Source: Teretinema zuelzerae
Lineage (GTDB): Bacteria; Spirochaetota; Spirochaetia; Treponematales; Treponemataceae
NCBI RefSeq assembly: GCF_021021555.1
Contig: NZ_JAINWA010000003.1
Span: 1,860,001 to 1,924,000, forward strand
Direction: 5' to 3'
Length of the DNA stretch: 64,000 nt
Below are positions 1 through 8,017 of this stretch, one piece after another. The notes beneath the pieces were generated by a model that was not told the origin of the DNA, ran no database searches, and saw only the letters and a list, made by a program, of their open reading frames with translations. How positions within the stretch are numbered: the first letter of the stretch is position 1; each line of letters begins with the position of its first letter. The position numbers were made by a program, and so were the translations under genes.

Positions 1-193
1 CGAAAGAAAAAGTTTTAATCACGATAACACTTTAAGTAATAAACTAGGTGCCAACTGTATAACCGTCTTCCAGAGTGTTATCATCTGTTGAACTTTTTCT
101 TAAGTCTATTTTCAGTGACAGTTTACTTCAGTTATACACAATCTTCTTCCAAATCTCTTTCTTTTTCTTCTATTAATAAGTGTAGATTGGTCG
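1..193 (-). other. Partial gene-less cassette body (third copy)
   Basis: This is the right-hand part of the gene-less cassette seen complete at 14780-15169 and 16209-16598. No reading frame of note is present. It keeps the nested inverted repeats of the other copies: an outer arm pair aagaaaaagtt/aactttttctt and an inner pair gataacact/agtgttatc. Its attC lies outside the window. Confidence 0.75.
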
Positions 194-315
194 AACTAAC
201 ATTTGCTTAACCTGTATTTTCGCGCCCGCAGGGCTTGGCGCATTTTGTGCGTCAGGAGCGTAGCGACAGCACAAAATGTGACAAAGAAAATATCAGGTTG
301 AAGCAGTTGTTAGGT
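194..315 (-). other. attC site 1
   Basis: Outer arms CTAACATTTGCTTAACCTG and CAGGTTGAAGCAGTTGTTAG pair, apart from a two-base central spacer and one extra G on the right arm. The long middle belongs to the TTTTCGC/GGCGCATTTTG subtype shared with site 12. There is no leader hairpin on its left, because the neighbouring cassette is the gene-less structured type. Confidence 0.9.
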
Positions 316-325
316 GAGTATTTCT

Positions 326-886
326 TTAAAGCTCTTTTTTTGATTCCTCGTTGCTTTGTTGTACTGCTTTTTCTTGAATTTCATTTGGTTCATAAACAAC
401 TCGTAACGCAAGATTTCCAGCACCGCCACGTAAGATTATACTTATTTTTGTATCGCTAATAAACCAAGTACTCATATATATTCCACGACCATTCTGTAAT
501 GCAACAGCTTTAAGCGTAACATCATCAGGATCACCAATAATTGTCCGATCATCAGTTGTTGGTTTTCCATATTTTTCAATTAATAATTTATAAATGCTTT
601 CATATTCTACCACATATTGCTCTGGTACCAATATTGATTCTGTATATAACAACATGCCTCTAATCAATTTATCATCTGCATAGCCGAAATACGCTCTATA
701 TAATTGATTGTTTAATTTAATGTCATATCCATAGAATATGGCATCTGAAGATTTTACTATTTCTAATTCTTTTCCATTTTTTAACTGCATTTCAGCTCTG
801 GTAGAATTCCACGAAAATCCTCGAAATTCTGCGAACAATGGAGAAATACACAAGAAAACGATCGCAAAAATAATAATTCGTTTCAT
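326..886 (-). CDS. Small exported protein of unknown function
   Basis: This 186-residue protein begins with a clear Sec signal peptide: a basic start (MKR), a hydrophobic stretch at residues 4-15, then a probable cleavage after LFA near residue 19. The rest is soluble and rich in lysine and tyrosine, so it is probably periplasmic. The start follows AGAGGT at a normal distance. It is the second gene of a two-gene cassette whose first gene is at 921-1214, and it ends 10 bp before attC site 1. I do not recognise the family. No catalytic motif is visible. Confidence 0.75.
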   Translation of the reverse strand: MKRIIIFAIVFLCISPLFAEFRGFSWNSTRAEMQLKNGKELEIVKSSDAIFYGYDIKLNNQLYRAYFGYADDKLIRGMLLYTESILVPEQYVVEYESIYKLLIEKYGKPTTDDRTIIGDPDDVTLKAVALQNGRGIYMSTWFISDTKISIILRGGAGNLALRVVYEPNEIQEKAVQQSNEESKKEL

Positions 887-920
887 ATAATTACCTCTTT
901 TACTAAAAGTTTTTAGGTGC

Positions 921-1214
921 TTAAATATACATAATTACTTGATCTGAAATATTTTTTGGGTTGTTAACAGCCATTATTACTAAAACACTGTAAATAATTA
1001 CATACGTATTATGGTCACCACTGTATTCCATATTATAGTTCTTTTTAATTTGATTATACAGTGTATCATTCACATGTTTTAATGCATTTGTCATTATATC
1101 TGACAATTCAAATAATTCATTTTTTTCACGATTTGAAATTAATGTTGCGAATAATTGTTGAATACGACTAATTGGGTAATTAGTCTTTAAAAGCGACTCA
1201 TTTATATCTTTCAT
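921..1214 (-). CDS. Small soluble protein of unknown function
   Basis: A 97-residue protein starting MKDINES. The start is fixed by AGGAGG six bases upstream; the frame stays open further upstream through the leader hairpin, but that extension is not credible as protein. It is predicted mostly helical with no signal peptide or membrane segment, except a moderately hydrophobic stretch near the C-terminus. It is the promoter-proximal gene of a two-gene cassette, 34 bp ahead of the exported protein at 326-886, so the two may work together. The family is not recognised. Confidence 0.7.
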   Translation of the reverse strand: MKDINESLLKTNYPISRIQQLFATLISNREKNELFELSDIMTNALKHVNDTLYNQIKKNYNMEYSGDHNTYVIIYSVLVIMAVNNPKNISDQVIMYI

Positions 1215-1251
1215 AGATCCTCCTGATATAACTATTGCGCCGAAGGCGTCC

Positions 1252-1360
1252 ACCTAACATTTGCTTAACCTGCGTTTTGCTTGGCGCGGTTTTTGCCGAG
1301 CGTAGAGAAGTGCAAAAATCCGTGACAAGCAAATAAGTCAGGTTGAAGCAGTTGTTAGGT
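1252..1360 (-). other. attC site 2
   Basis: A 109-bp site with perfect ACCTAAC and GTTAGGT ends and the GCGTTTTG...GGCGCGGTTTTTGCC middle, the commonest subtype here. The leader hairpin of the adjoining cassette lies at 1237-1249 (GCGCC-GAA-GGCGT on the plus strand). Confidence 0.92.
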
Positions 1361-1362
1361 TT

Positions 1363-2175
1363 TTACTTCTTTACTTGTCCAATAAGAATCTCCATTCTCC
1401 AAGAAAATGTGTTTTGATTACGACTCAAAAAATACTTTTTTGCTTTTGGTCCATATAACCGTCCAGCGATTGCTGCGACCTCTTCAGGAGAATCATATAT
1501 GGAATTATAGGTGAATATATGAGCATTTACTGAATCAATCAATGGAACACCAGAGAATATTGTCTTGTCCTTTTTAATAACTTCATCAGGATAATTACCA
1601 AGAAATATTTTTGGATCATTATTATTTGTTCCATTTAAATGGTCAGTTAGTTCTCCACATAATGCTTCTGGAATTGAACCCATCTGTATTAAGTAACCAT
1701 TATTTTTTAATACACGATATGCTTCTTTATGATTTACCTCAGCCCATGAAAAAGTAACAGCATCGAATGTACTGTCAGAAAAAGGCAAATTATCTCTATC
1801 ACCATATTCATAGTGAATGTTGTTAATTCCTTGTTTAGAAATTTCATCTTTTGCGAAATTCATTACAGAATCATATACATCCGTACTGGTAACGTACTTT
1901 GCTTTTTTTGACAATTCTATTGATGATCTACCAGTACCAGCCCCTATATCCAATACATTCATATCAGAGAAATCAATGATAGTATGAAGTTTTGAAATAA
2001 GCCCAACTGTAGATAGCGCAAAATCGTGATACAAGTCAGGAAATCGACTACTGAGCCAATCAAATTGAAAGTAACCTGGAACAGGATTTTCCTCGTTATA
2101 TACTTTCCAAGAACCTTTTTCTGCAGCTTGCAGTTTGTAACCAGCATTTTTAATTGCTTCCAATGTTAATTCCAT
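1363..2175 (-). CDS. Class I SAM-dependent methyltransferase
   Basis: A 270-residue protein with a Rossmann methyltransferase core. Motif I is seen as NVLDIGAGTGRSS (about residues 88-100), an acidic end of strand 2 in TSTDVYDS, and a motif-IV-like region DAVTFSWAEVNH. An N-terminal helical segment of about 85 residues precedes the core. The substrate cannot be told; small-molecule or natural-product methyltransferases have similar architecture. The start MELTLEAIK is supported by GAGGAG, and the preceding frame reads through the leader hairpin. It is the only gene of its cassette, with its stop 3 bp from attC site 2. Confidence 0.85.
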   Translation of the reverse strand: MELTLEAIKNAGYKLQAAEKGSWKVYNEENPVPGYFQFDWLSSRFPDLYHDFALSTVGLISKLHTIIDFSDMNVLDIGAGTGRSSIELSKKAKYVTSTDVYDSVMNFAKDEISKQGINNIHYEYGDRDNLPFSDSTFDAVTFSWAEVNHKEAYRVLKNNGYLIQMGSIPEALCGELTDHLNGTNNNDPKIFLGNYPDEVIKKDKTIFSGVPLIDSVNAHIFTYNSIYDSPEEVAAIAGRLYGPKAKKYFLSRNQNTFSWRMEILIGQVKK

Positions 2176-2213
2176 TCTTTTCTCCTCTTTTTTGCGCCGC
2201 GAAAGCGGCGTCA

Positions 2214-2330
2214 ACCTAACATTTGCTTAACCTGTAATTCCGGCCCGTAGGGATTGGCGTGCTTTTTGCCGAGCGTAGCGACTGCAAAAAGCATGACAAA
2301 AGGAATTATCAGGTTGAAGCAGTTGTTCGA
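2214..2330 (-). other. attC site 3
   Basis: The site has an ATTCCGGCCCGTAGGG middle. Its right end reads GTTCGAT instead of GTTAG, matching the atypical ATCGAAC left end of site 4, as expected if that junction was made by insertion. The leader hairpin at 2194-2211 is an extended version with a GAAA loop. Confidence 0.88.
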
Positions 2331-2334
2331 TGTA

Positions 2335-2853
2335 TTATTCTGTTAATGGATTTTCAGGATACTTCTGCTCATCCCAATATTTCCCAGAAAATCTATAACC
2401 TGATATTTCTGGTAATAGAAAACCAATATCATTCCAGTTACAAATGACAATTTCTCCATAAATTTCATTATCTAGAATACCCTTAATATTTTGACTATTC
2501 ATTGCTGGTAATAAAGAATTAATAAATAGCTTTTCAGATAAATTGATTGCTTCACCCCATGATTTACTATTTCCATCATCTCTATTCAGTAATTTTCCAA
2601 TATATAATTTATTAATTCGTGGAACATTTGTAAAATCAAAATCTGAATGCTGGGACAACCTATAACCAAACCTCTGATCTTGAGATTTTCCTAGATATAG
2701 TAATGTGTTTTGCCCGTATAAAAAATGAGATCCTGTAATATAGTATAAGCCATAACAATCTGATTCATTTAGAAAATGCTTATTACTATTTAAATTTTCA
2801 GAAATAATATGATCCCATTCAAATGATTCCCATGTAAAGTGATAAATTGTCAT
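2335..2853 (-). CDS. GIY-YIG-like nuclease domain protein
   Basis: A 172-residue protein with GIY-YIG hallmarks. GLYYITG (about residue 35) and LLYLGKSQD (about 52) form the two tyrosine strands, followed by R61 and RLSQH on the next helix and a conserved-looking glutamate in GEAI. GIY-YIG domains cut or nick DNA through a tyrosine, arginine and glutamate centre. Here the domain stands nearly alone, with a C-terminal tail of unknown role. It is preceded by AAGGA and lies 52 bp after a small zinc-finger gene (2906-3139) in the same cassette. A role in DNA processing or defence is inference. Confidence 0.7.
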   Translation of the reverse strand: MTIYHFTWESFEWDHIISENLNSNKHFLNESDCYGLYYITGSHFLYGQNTLLYLGKSQDQRFGYRLSQHSDFDFTNVPRINKLYIGKLLNRDDGNSKSWGEAINLSEKLFINSLLPAMNSQNIKGILDNEIYGEIVICNWNDIGFLLPEISGYRFSGKYWDEQKYPENPLTE

Positions 2854-2905
2854 ATATTTTTCCTTCTTAAGTATTCACTATGAGTCAGGAATTTCGATTC
2901 ATTAC

Positions 2906-3139
2906 TTAGATAGCTGGATGGTGCCTTTTAGTTGGACTTTTTGAACAAACATTATTCGTTAAGTTTGAAATTGTGGTACTTTTATATCCGCAATATATGC
3001 ATGTATATTGACTTTTTTCATTTCCTTCATAAAGCTCATGATTTTTCCCATTTGGATTATGAGAACACTTATTATTTACCAGATTTGAAACACTTGATTG
3101 GTTATAACCGCACCACTTACAATAAAATTTATTTGCCAT
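2906..3139 (-). CDS. Small tandem zinc-finger protein
   Basis: A 77-residue protein made of two repeats of CxxCGY-(S/T)-(S/T)-(V/I)-SNL-x-N-x-C followed by a basic GK/KRxH segment. Each repeat offers three cysteines and a histidine, enough for one zinc. Such repeats are usually C-terminal tails of larger bacterial proteins and may bind nucleic acid or protein; here they form a free-standing protein. AGGAG stands upstream at a normal distance. It is the first gene in a cassette with the GIY-YIG protein, so it may be a targeting subunit for it (inference). Confidence 0.75.
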   Translation of the reverse strand: MANKFYCKWCGYNQSSVSNLVNNKCSHNPNGKNHELYEGNEKSQYTCIYCGYKSTTISNLTNNVCSKSPTKRHHPAI

Positions 3140-3194
3140 AATTTACTCCTACTAGATTAATTTCATTTATATTTAGCGCCGCTACGCGGCGTCC

Positions 3195-3253
3195 ATCGAA
3201 CATTTGCTTAACCTGCATTGCGAAGCAATGTCAGGTTGAAGCAGTTGTTAGTC
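3195..3253 (-). other. attC site 4 (short, transposase cassette)
   Basis: A minimal 59-bp site. The arms join directly through ATTGC-GAA-GCAAT, giving one compact hairpin with a GAA loop. Identical arms and loop occur at sites 22 and 23, which serve the same transposase cassette. The leader hairpin of the neighbour (3176-3192, GCGCCGC-TAC-GCGGCGT) is at its left. Confidence 0.92.
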
Positions 3254-3473
3254 GCTTCTCTCTTATTGCATTTCAAATGATTTGATTTGGAAGATTTTAC
3301 AGGTTTCTTTCTATTATTTGCTGCTTTTAATACTTATACTCATCATCTTTTGTACTAGTTTCTTTTTTTATTATATCTCTTTCACATTTATTTCTTTCAT
3401 TTCTCTTTTTTGGACATATCTTTACCAGGTCTTTTACTATCTTGGAGTCGCTATACTCTTACACCCATTCTCT

Positions 3474-4544
3474 TTACGTTTCAGGAAGCTTTATCTTACA
3501 CAATATTTCATGTGCAGGAACTTCTTCATACGGTTCCAAGGTCATAATGATTTCCATTGCCGCATGACATATAGGACAATGATCTACACATTCCGCTTCT
3601 TCCATCTCTATTTCCATCGGAAATATTTTCTGCAGTTTTTCTAACTTATCGCTGTATTGGTTTGAGTATAATCCATAATTCCGTACTGTTACAGTATGAG
3701 GGACAGGTATGTGATTCATGTATCGAGATACAAACAGTTCCTTATCCAACTCAATTCGCGTCTCTTTCCCTGCATGACGTTCAATATAACTAAATGTTCC
3801 TTTCTCTTCGTTTTCCACCAATTCTTGATTAAGGTTTATCACTACACCCTTAGCGGCGTGTGCTAAATATCCTATTATCTTTTGTACATTTCCCTGATAA
3901 TATGTTGCGTATACATTCCATTCGCGATCATTAATATCCTTCTGTTCAGGAATATCTTGTATATGTTTTCTCTGTAATTCTTTAACAAGATATTCTTTTA
4001 TCACATCAGTAATTCGCGTATATGATATCGTTCCTAACGGCATCCAGTCACCGTTACCAGTCAGTCCACCATCAGATAACACGCAATGTATATGCGGTTT
4101 ATAAGACATCCCCTTTCCATGTGTTTGAAATACCGCTATACATCCAGGGGTTATTCCATAATATTTCGATATGTTATTTATTGCACGCTTTACACATTCG
4201 AAAAAAGCGTTCATGAAATCTTTCTTATTTCTGAGCCACACGCCAGTGAAAACCTGTGGAATTGATATGACTAAATGAAAGTGATTAACATTTAATACAG
4301 ATGTTAATACCTTATCCTCCCATCTTTTCTGGTTCGCTTTATAACAGATAGGACAACCACGTTGGTTACAGGAATTATATACAGTTGCGATTGTTCCACA
4401 TTTTGTGCATTGCACAACTCGGCCGCCATACCGGGTTGTTTTACACTCCCTCATATTCTGAAGAGAGCGTTTTTGTTTCGCATCAAGCTTAAAGGATCTT
4501 TTAAGCGCAACAGAGCATATCTGCTCGAGTATACGGTTCTTCAT
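3474..4544 (-). CDS. IS91-like HUH transposase carried as a gene cassette (copy 1)
   Basis: A 356-residue protein. An N-terminal zinc-binding region has C46xxC49, C59 and C64xxC67. The HUH metal motif is H151-I-H153 in KPHIHCVLSDGG. The helix that carries the nucleophile has Y226 in GYLAH, where IS91 relatives read YLxRY. The second tyrosine is therefore replaced by A230, suggesting a one-tyrosine enzyme. A second CxxC (323/326) is near the C-terminus. HUH enzymes of this family nick and rejoin single-stranded DNA during rolling-circle-like transposition. The gene fills a 1422-bp cassette (3201-4622) with attC site 4 at its 3' end. The hydrophobic plus-strand frame across its 3' end is not credible. 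Confidence 0.88.
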   Translation of the reverse strand: MKNRILEQICSVALKRSFKLDAKQKRSLQNMRECKTTRYGGRVVQCTKCGTIATVYNSCNQRGCPICYKANQKRWEDKVLTSVLNVNHFHLVISIPQVFTGVWLRNKKDFMNAFFECVKRAINNISKYYGITPGCIAVFQTHGKGMSYKPHIHCVLSDGGLTGNGDWMPLGTISYTRITDVIKEYLVKELQRKHIQDIPEQKDINDREWNVYATYYQGNVQKIIGYLAHAAKGVVINLNQELVENEEKGTFSYIERHAGKETRIELDKELFVSRYMNHIPVPHTVTVRNYGLYSNQYSDKLEKLQKIFPMEIEMEEAECVDHCPICHAAMEIIMTLEPYEEVPAHEILCKIKLPET

Positions 4545-4616
4545 GCATAGCTTGTATGCACAAATTCCTTTTCCTGCCTAACATATTCTTTCTTTTCCTC
4601 GGCGCCGTAGGCGTCC

Positions 4617-4725
4617 GACTAACATTTGCTTAACCTGCGTTTTGCTTGGCGCGGTTTTTGCCGAGCGCAGCGAAGTGCAAAAATCCGTGACAAGCAAATA
4701 AGTCAGGTTGAAGCAGTTGTTAGTT
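4617..4725 (-). other. attC site 5
   Basis: A 109-bp site of the GGCGCGG subtype, serving a gene-less cassette and identical to site 9. The leader hairpin of the transposase cassette lies at 4602-4614, with a GTA loop. Confidence 0.9.
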
Positions 4726-5004
4726 TTTTCTTAATCAATACTAGTTATGTGTAGAAATGTCTTAAACAAGTTAACTGGTTTAATTTCTTTTATACATTTC
4801 CATTTTGTGTAGATGCATTTTTATCAGAACAACTGGTCTAATTATATTTAACAATATTAATTCTTTCTCTTAATCATGTTTATTATGTGTAGAAGAGGTC
4901 TCATCAGATTAACTGGTTCAAGTCCCTTTTAAATCATTTCTAATTATGTGTCGAACTGTTACAGCATTTTAATGTTCTTCTGTCCTCGGGCGCCGAAGGC
5001 GTCA
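4726..5004 (-). other. Gene-less cassette with phased two-box repeats (copy 1)
   Basis: No reading frame over 60 codons is present. On the plus strand the motif TNTGTGTAGA occurs at 4746, 4804 and 4884, each followed exactly 27 bases later by AACTGGT (4773, 4831, 4911). A variant TATGTGTCGAA lies at 4945. The same two-box element sits ahead of a gene at 6395. An exact 388-bp copy of the whole cassette is at 7636-8023. It could be a regulatory or promoter cassette acting on the cassette downstream, or encode an RNA; neither is shown. Confidence 0.6.
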
Positions 5005-5122
5005 AACTAACATTTGCTTAACTTGTAATTCCGGCCCGTAGGGATTGGCATGAAAATTGCCGAGCGTAGCGACTGCAATTTTCATGACAAAAGGAATTAT
5101 CAAGTTGAAGCAGTTGTTAGTT
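5005..5122 (-). other. attC site 6
   Basis: The inner arm reads AACTTG on the left and CAAGTT on the right, where other sites have AACCTG and CAGGTT. This paired change supports hairpin folding. The leader hairpin is at 4990-5002. Confidence 0.9.
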
Positions 5123-5131
5123 TATTTTTTC

Positions 5132-5893
5132 TTAGACTTTGTCTTTGAATTCCTCATATTTCATTCCTAACTTATCTTCAATTTTTGGTAATATTGAATT
5201 CCACATATTGAAAAAGACTTTTTTTCTTCTTTCAATTTCTTCTACTGTTATTGAATGTACTATTTGAATATTACTAATATCTTCAGAATAATTTGGTGGA
5301 AGTGTTTCAAGCTGTTTTGAGCAGAATATTCTCCATTTATAATCTGGTACTAATTCATTATTTAATGCAAACAAAGCATTAAAGAAATGTGTTAACCCCT
5401 CACTAAATTGATAATGAGCATTTTCAATATCTCCTCTGCGAATCCATAAGTCGGTTAACCTATTTATATACCATTCAGAAAGTGTGATTCCTGACATTAA
5501 GAACCATTTTTTTTCACTTTCACTTATTGATGTTTTATTTTCTATTAAACTTGTAATCAGGTTGCTTTTCTCCCAATACACTTGAGAGGTAGAATAAGCC
5601 CACCTTTTCCCCATTTCCCATTTAATTGCGAGTTCATTTTTATAATCAACATCAAAAATATGTAACTGATATCCATGATAATCAAATGTATCGGAAGTAA
5701 TCTTTTGTCTATATTTTTTTCTAAAAATCGTTATATCAATATCAGAATCATTATCATAATAACCACGAACAATTGCACCGAGGAAAGCAATTCCTATTAC
5801 ATCTTTCTTGTTAATTTCATCAACATATTTTACTGCTAATTGGTAAGCTTCATTAAGCTTTTCATTATTGTTTGTTTTAAGCTTAAATTTCAT
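5132..5893 (-). CDS. Nucleotidyltransferase-fold protein
   Basis: A 253-residue protein with the polymerase-beta-like nucleotidyltransferase signature. FLGAIVRGYYDNDSDIDI (about residues 37-54) gives the G-[x]-[x]-RG turn and the paired metal-binding aspartates in SDID. A later acidic segment (HIFDVDY) could supply the third carboxylate. The C-terminal half is helical, as in stand-alone nucleotidyltransferases that modify small molecules such as aminoglycosides, or tRNA/protein targets of MNT-type toxins. The substrate is unknown. The start follows GAGGAAAAAA, which directly abuts the leader hairpin, a good example of the conserved cassette start. Confidence 0.75.
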   Translation of the reverse strand: MKFKLKTNNNEKLNEAYQLAVKYVDEINKKDVIGIAFLGAIVRGYYDNDSDIDITIFRKKYRQKITSDTFDYHGYQLHIFDVDYKNELAIKWEMGKRWAYSTSQVYWEKSNLITSLIENKTSISESEKKWFLMSGITLSEWYINRLTDLWIRRGDIENAHYQFSEGLTHFFNALFALNNELVPDYKWRIFCSKQLETLPPNYSEDISNIQIVHSITVEEIERRKKVFFNMWNSILPKIEDKLGMKYEEFKDKV

Positions 5894-5920
5894 TTTTTTC
5901 CTCGCGCGCCGAAGGCGTCA

Positions 5921-6030
5921 AACTAACATTTGCTTAACCTGCGTTTTGTTTGGCGCGGTTTTTTGCCGAGCGTAGCGAAGTGCAAAAATCCGTGACAAGC
6001 AAATAAGTCAGGTTGAAGCAGTTGTTAGTT
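5921..6030 (-). other. attC site 7
   Basis: GGCGCGG subtype, with one extra T in the central T-run compared with its relatives. The leader hairpin of the nucleotidyltransferase cassette is at 5906-5918. Confidence 0.9.
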
Positions 6031-6263
6031 TATTTTTTTGTCCGTATTACTGATGTAATAATAATCATTATTCCTGCTGCGAAAGAAAAACAACTTACTG
6101 GTTCTCCGATATTTAGAAAACCTATTAATAGTTGTAAAACACCTAACAGGATTGTACTAATTGATTGTGATTTATTCATTTGACCCATTTTCAATTCTTT
6201 ACCCATAAAATAAATAATCAAAATTATCGTGATTACAAATAAAACAAAAAGAACAGAATTCAT
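6030..6263 (-). CDS. Small membrane protein of unknown function
   Basis: A 77-residue protein with a hydrophobic segment at about residues 3-20, a short basic loop with KELKMGQMNK, a second segment at about 33-50 and a third at about 55-71, ending RTKK. AAGGA precedes the ATG. The stop overlaps the edge of attC site 7. Nothing suggests an enzyme. A long gene-free leader (6264-6708) precedes it in the cassette. Confidence 0.65.
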   Translation of the reverse strand: MNSVLFVLFVITIILIIYFMGKELKMGQMNKSQSISTILLGVLQLLIGFLNIGEPVSCFSFAAGIMIIITSVIRTKK

Positions 6264-6708
6264 TTTTCCTTCTTATTTAAAATCTAAATTTTCTTAAAAT
6301 TCTTAAGTTACTGATAAGTTTCCAAATAATTCTTTATCTAAAGATTACATTATTCTTTTCTTCAACAAAATATTCCTATCTTCATAATAATCATTATGTG
6401 TAGAAGGGTTTTAAGCACGTAAACTGTTTTTATCATTTTTTTTATTTTTTTTAATTTACTAAAAGCACTAAGGATTCTTTATTACATGAGCTAGTCCGTT
6501 CAATTGTTGACAGTTTATTTTACTCAATATTATTGTCTTTATTTTTTTGTAGCTTCATTCTTACTAAGACAAAAACAATCCTATTAATCAATTCCATTAA
6601 TGTGTCGAACTGTTATAAGCATTTATTAAATTCATGTAATTTCCGAAAAAACAGAAGCCTTGTTACAGCATTTTACAATGCATTTTTCCTCGCGCGCCGA
6701 AGGCGTCA
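6264..6708 (-). other. Gene-free leader of cassette 7
   Basis: About 445 AT-rich bases with no convincing gene. It contains one copy of the two-box element (TATGTGTAGAA at 6395, AACTG exactly 27 bases later at 6422) and a variant TGTGTCGAACTG near 6601. The conserved leader hairpin is at its far end (6694-6706). The plus-strand 62-codon frame at 6533-6721 runs into attC and has no ribosome-binding site. Confidence 0.5.
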
Positions 6709-6827
6709 AACTAACATTTAGTTAACCTGCATTTCCGGCCCGCAGGGCTTGGCGGAATTTTTGCTGAGCGTAGCGATTGGCAAAAATTGTGACAACAGGA
6801 AATGTCAGGTTGAACTAGTTGTTAGAT
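6709..6827 (-). other. attC site 8
   Basis: The outer arm pair is TTTAGTTAACC/GGTTGAACTAG, a compensated change from the usual GCTTAACC/GGTTGAAGC. The middle is ATTTCCGGCCCGCAGGG. The site is identical to site 19, which serves the second copy of this cassette. Confidence 0.92.
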
Positions 6828-7537
6828 AATTTTTCCTTTATACAACAGTAAATCAAACCAATTTCATTTCCAGATATTTCAATGCGGTCATTTAACGATG
6901 AATAACATTCTATATTCTTAAAACCAGAATTTTCCAAAAAAAACATACCTTCAGGATATGTCCAATTTCGAAATATGTGGTTTTCTTGAATAAAATTAAT
7001 TACTTTAGATCCTTTTAATATTTTTATTTTTTGAGTTTCGATTAAATAACTTTTTAATAAATCCACTTTATAATCTAATTTTACTTTATATTTGAATCCA
7101 TTATCTTTGAAGATATGTTTACGATTTTTAATATATTTTATTATTCCTAAAATATTTTCCTGATGAAGAATAAATACTCCTCCTGGATTTAATGAATTAT
7201 AAATTGTATTTAATGTGTTCTTAATATTTTCATTTGATAAAATATGCCCAAATGCTCCATATGAAAATATACAATCATATTTTTCTGCATTTAAATCGTT
7301 AGTGAATTTTAGCTTATATTCATCATTGCTTACTTTTTTTTGAGCTAATTTTAACATTTTTTCTGATACATCATATCCAGTTACAGAATACATATTTTTT
7401 GAGAGAAATAATGAATCTATTCCAGTCCCACATCCAAAATCCAGTATTTTATCTATTTTGATTAAAGATTTTTTACTTAAAATAAATTGTATAAAATCAA
7501 AAATCTTCTTGGGATTTTTTTGATATACTTTTTCCAT
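6815..7537 (-). CDS. Class I SAM-dependent methyltransferase (copy 1)
   Basis: A 240-residue protein with motif I ILDFGCGTGIDSL (about residues 31-43), an acidic strand-2 end in VTGYDVSE, and motif IV-like YDCIFSYGAFGHIL. A proline-glycine turn (LNPGGVF) follows, as in small-molecule methyltransferases. I chose the ATG at 7537; a TTG two codons earlier is possible and the nearest GGAG is distant. The stop lies inside attC site 8, so attC encodes the last residues. The same 921-bp cassette recurs at 15176-16096 with an identical protein. The target is unknown. Confidence 0.82.
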   Translation of the reverse strand: MEKVYQKNPKKIFDFIQFILSKKSLIKIDKILDFGCGTGIDSLFLSKNMYSVTGYDVSEKMLKLAQKKVSNDEYKLKFTNDLNAEKYDCIFSYGAFGHILSNENIKNTLNTIYNSLNPGGVFILHQENILGIIKYIKNRKHIFKDNGFKYKVKLDYKVDLLKSYLIETQKIKILKGSKVINFIQENHIFRNWTYPEGMFFLENSGFKNIECYSSLNDRIEISGNEIGLIYCCIKEKLSNN

Positions 7538-7629
7538 TATCAAATCATATTATTCAGCTCCAGATTCATAACTTGTATTCACTGATTATTATCCTTTTAA
7601 TACTTTTTCCTCGCCCGCCGAAGGCGTGT

Positions 7630-7738
7630 ATCTAACATTTGCTTAACCTGCGTTTTGCTTGGCGCGGTTTTTGCCGAGCGCAGCGAAGTGCAAAAATCCG
7701 TGACAAGCAAATAAGTCAGGTTGAAGCAGTTGTTAGTT
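7630..7738 (-). other. attC site 9
   Basis: Same sequence as site 5. The leader hairpin of the methyltransferase cassette is at 7616-7626. Confidence 0.92.
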
Positions 7739-8017
7739 TTTTCTTAATCAATACTAGTTATGTGTAGAAATGTCTTAAACAAGTTAACTGGTTTAATTTC
7801 TTTTATACATTTCCATTTTGTGTAGATGCATTTTTATCAGAACAACTGGTCTAATTATATTTAACAATATTAATTCTTTCTCTTAATCATGTTTATTATG
7901 TGTAGAAGAGGTCTCATCAGATTAACTGGTTCAAGTCCCTTTTAAATCATTTCTAATTATGTGTCGAACTGTTACAGCATTTTAATGTTCTTCTGTCCTC
8001 GGGCGCCGAAGGCGTCA
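7739..8017 (-). other. Gene-less cassette with phased two-box repeats (copy 2)
   Basis: I see no difference from the copy at 4726-5004, and the attC is the same. Here it sits upstream, in transcription order, of the methyltransferase cassette instead of the transposase cassette, so it has moved as a unit. Confidence 0.6.

Noticed and set aside
3282-3644. 120-codon plus-strand frame rich in F, L, I and Y (also at 17697-18023 and 19083-19445)
   Set aside because: It overlaps the transposase 3' end antisense, has no ribosome-binding site, and its composition is what AT-rich DNA gives by chance.
4726-5004. The two-box repeat as an ordinary sigma-70 promoter
   Set aside because: CATAAT is an acceptable -10 box, but the position 17 bases upstream does not resemble TTGACA in any copy.
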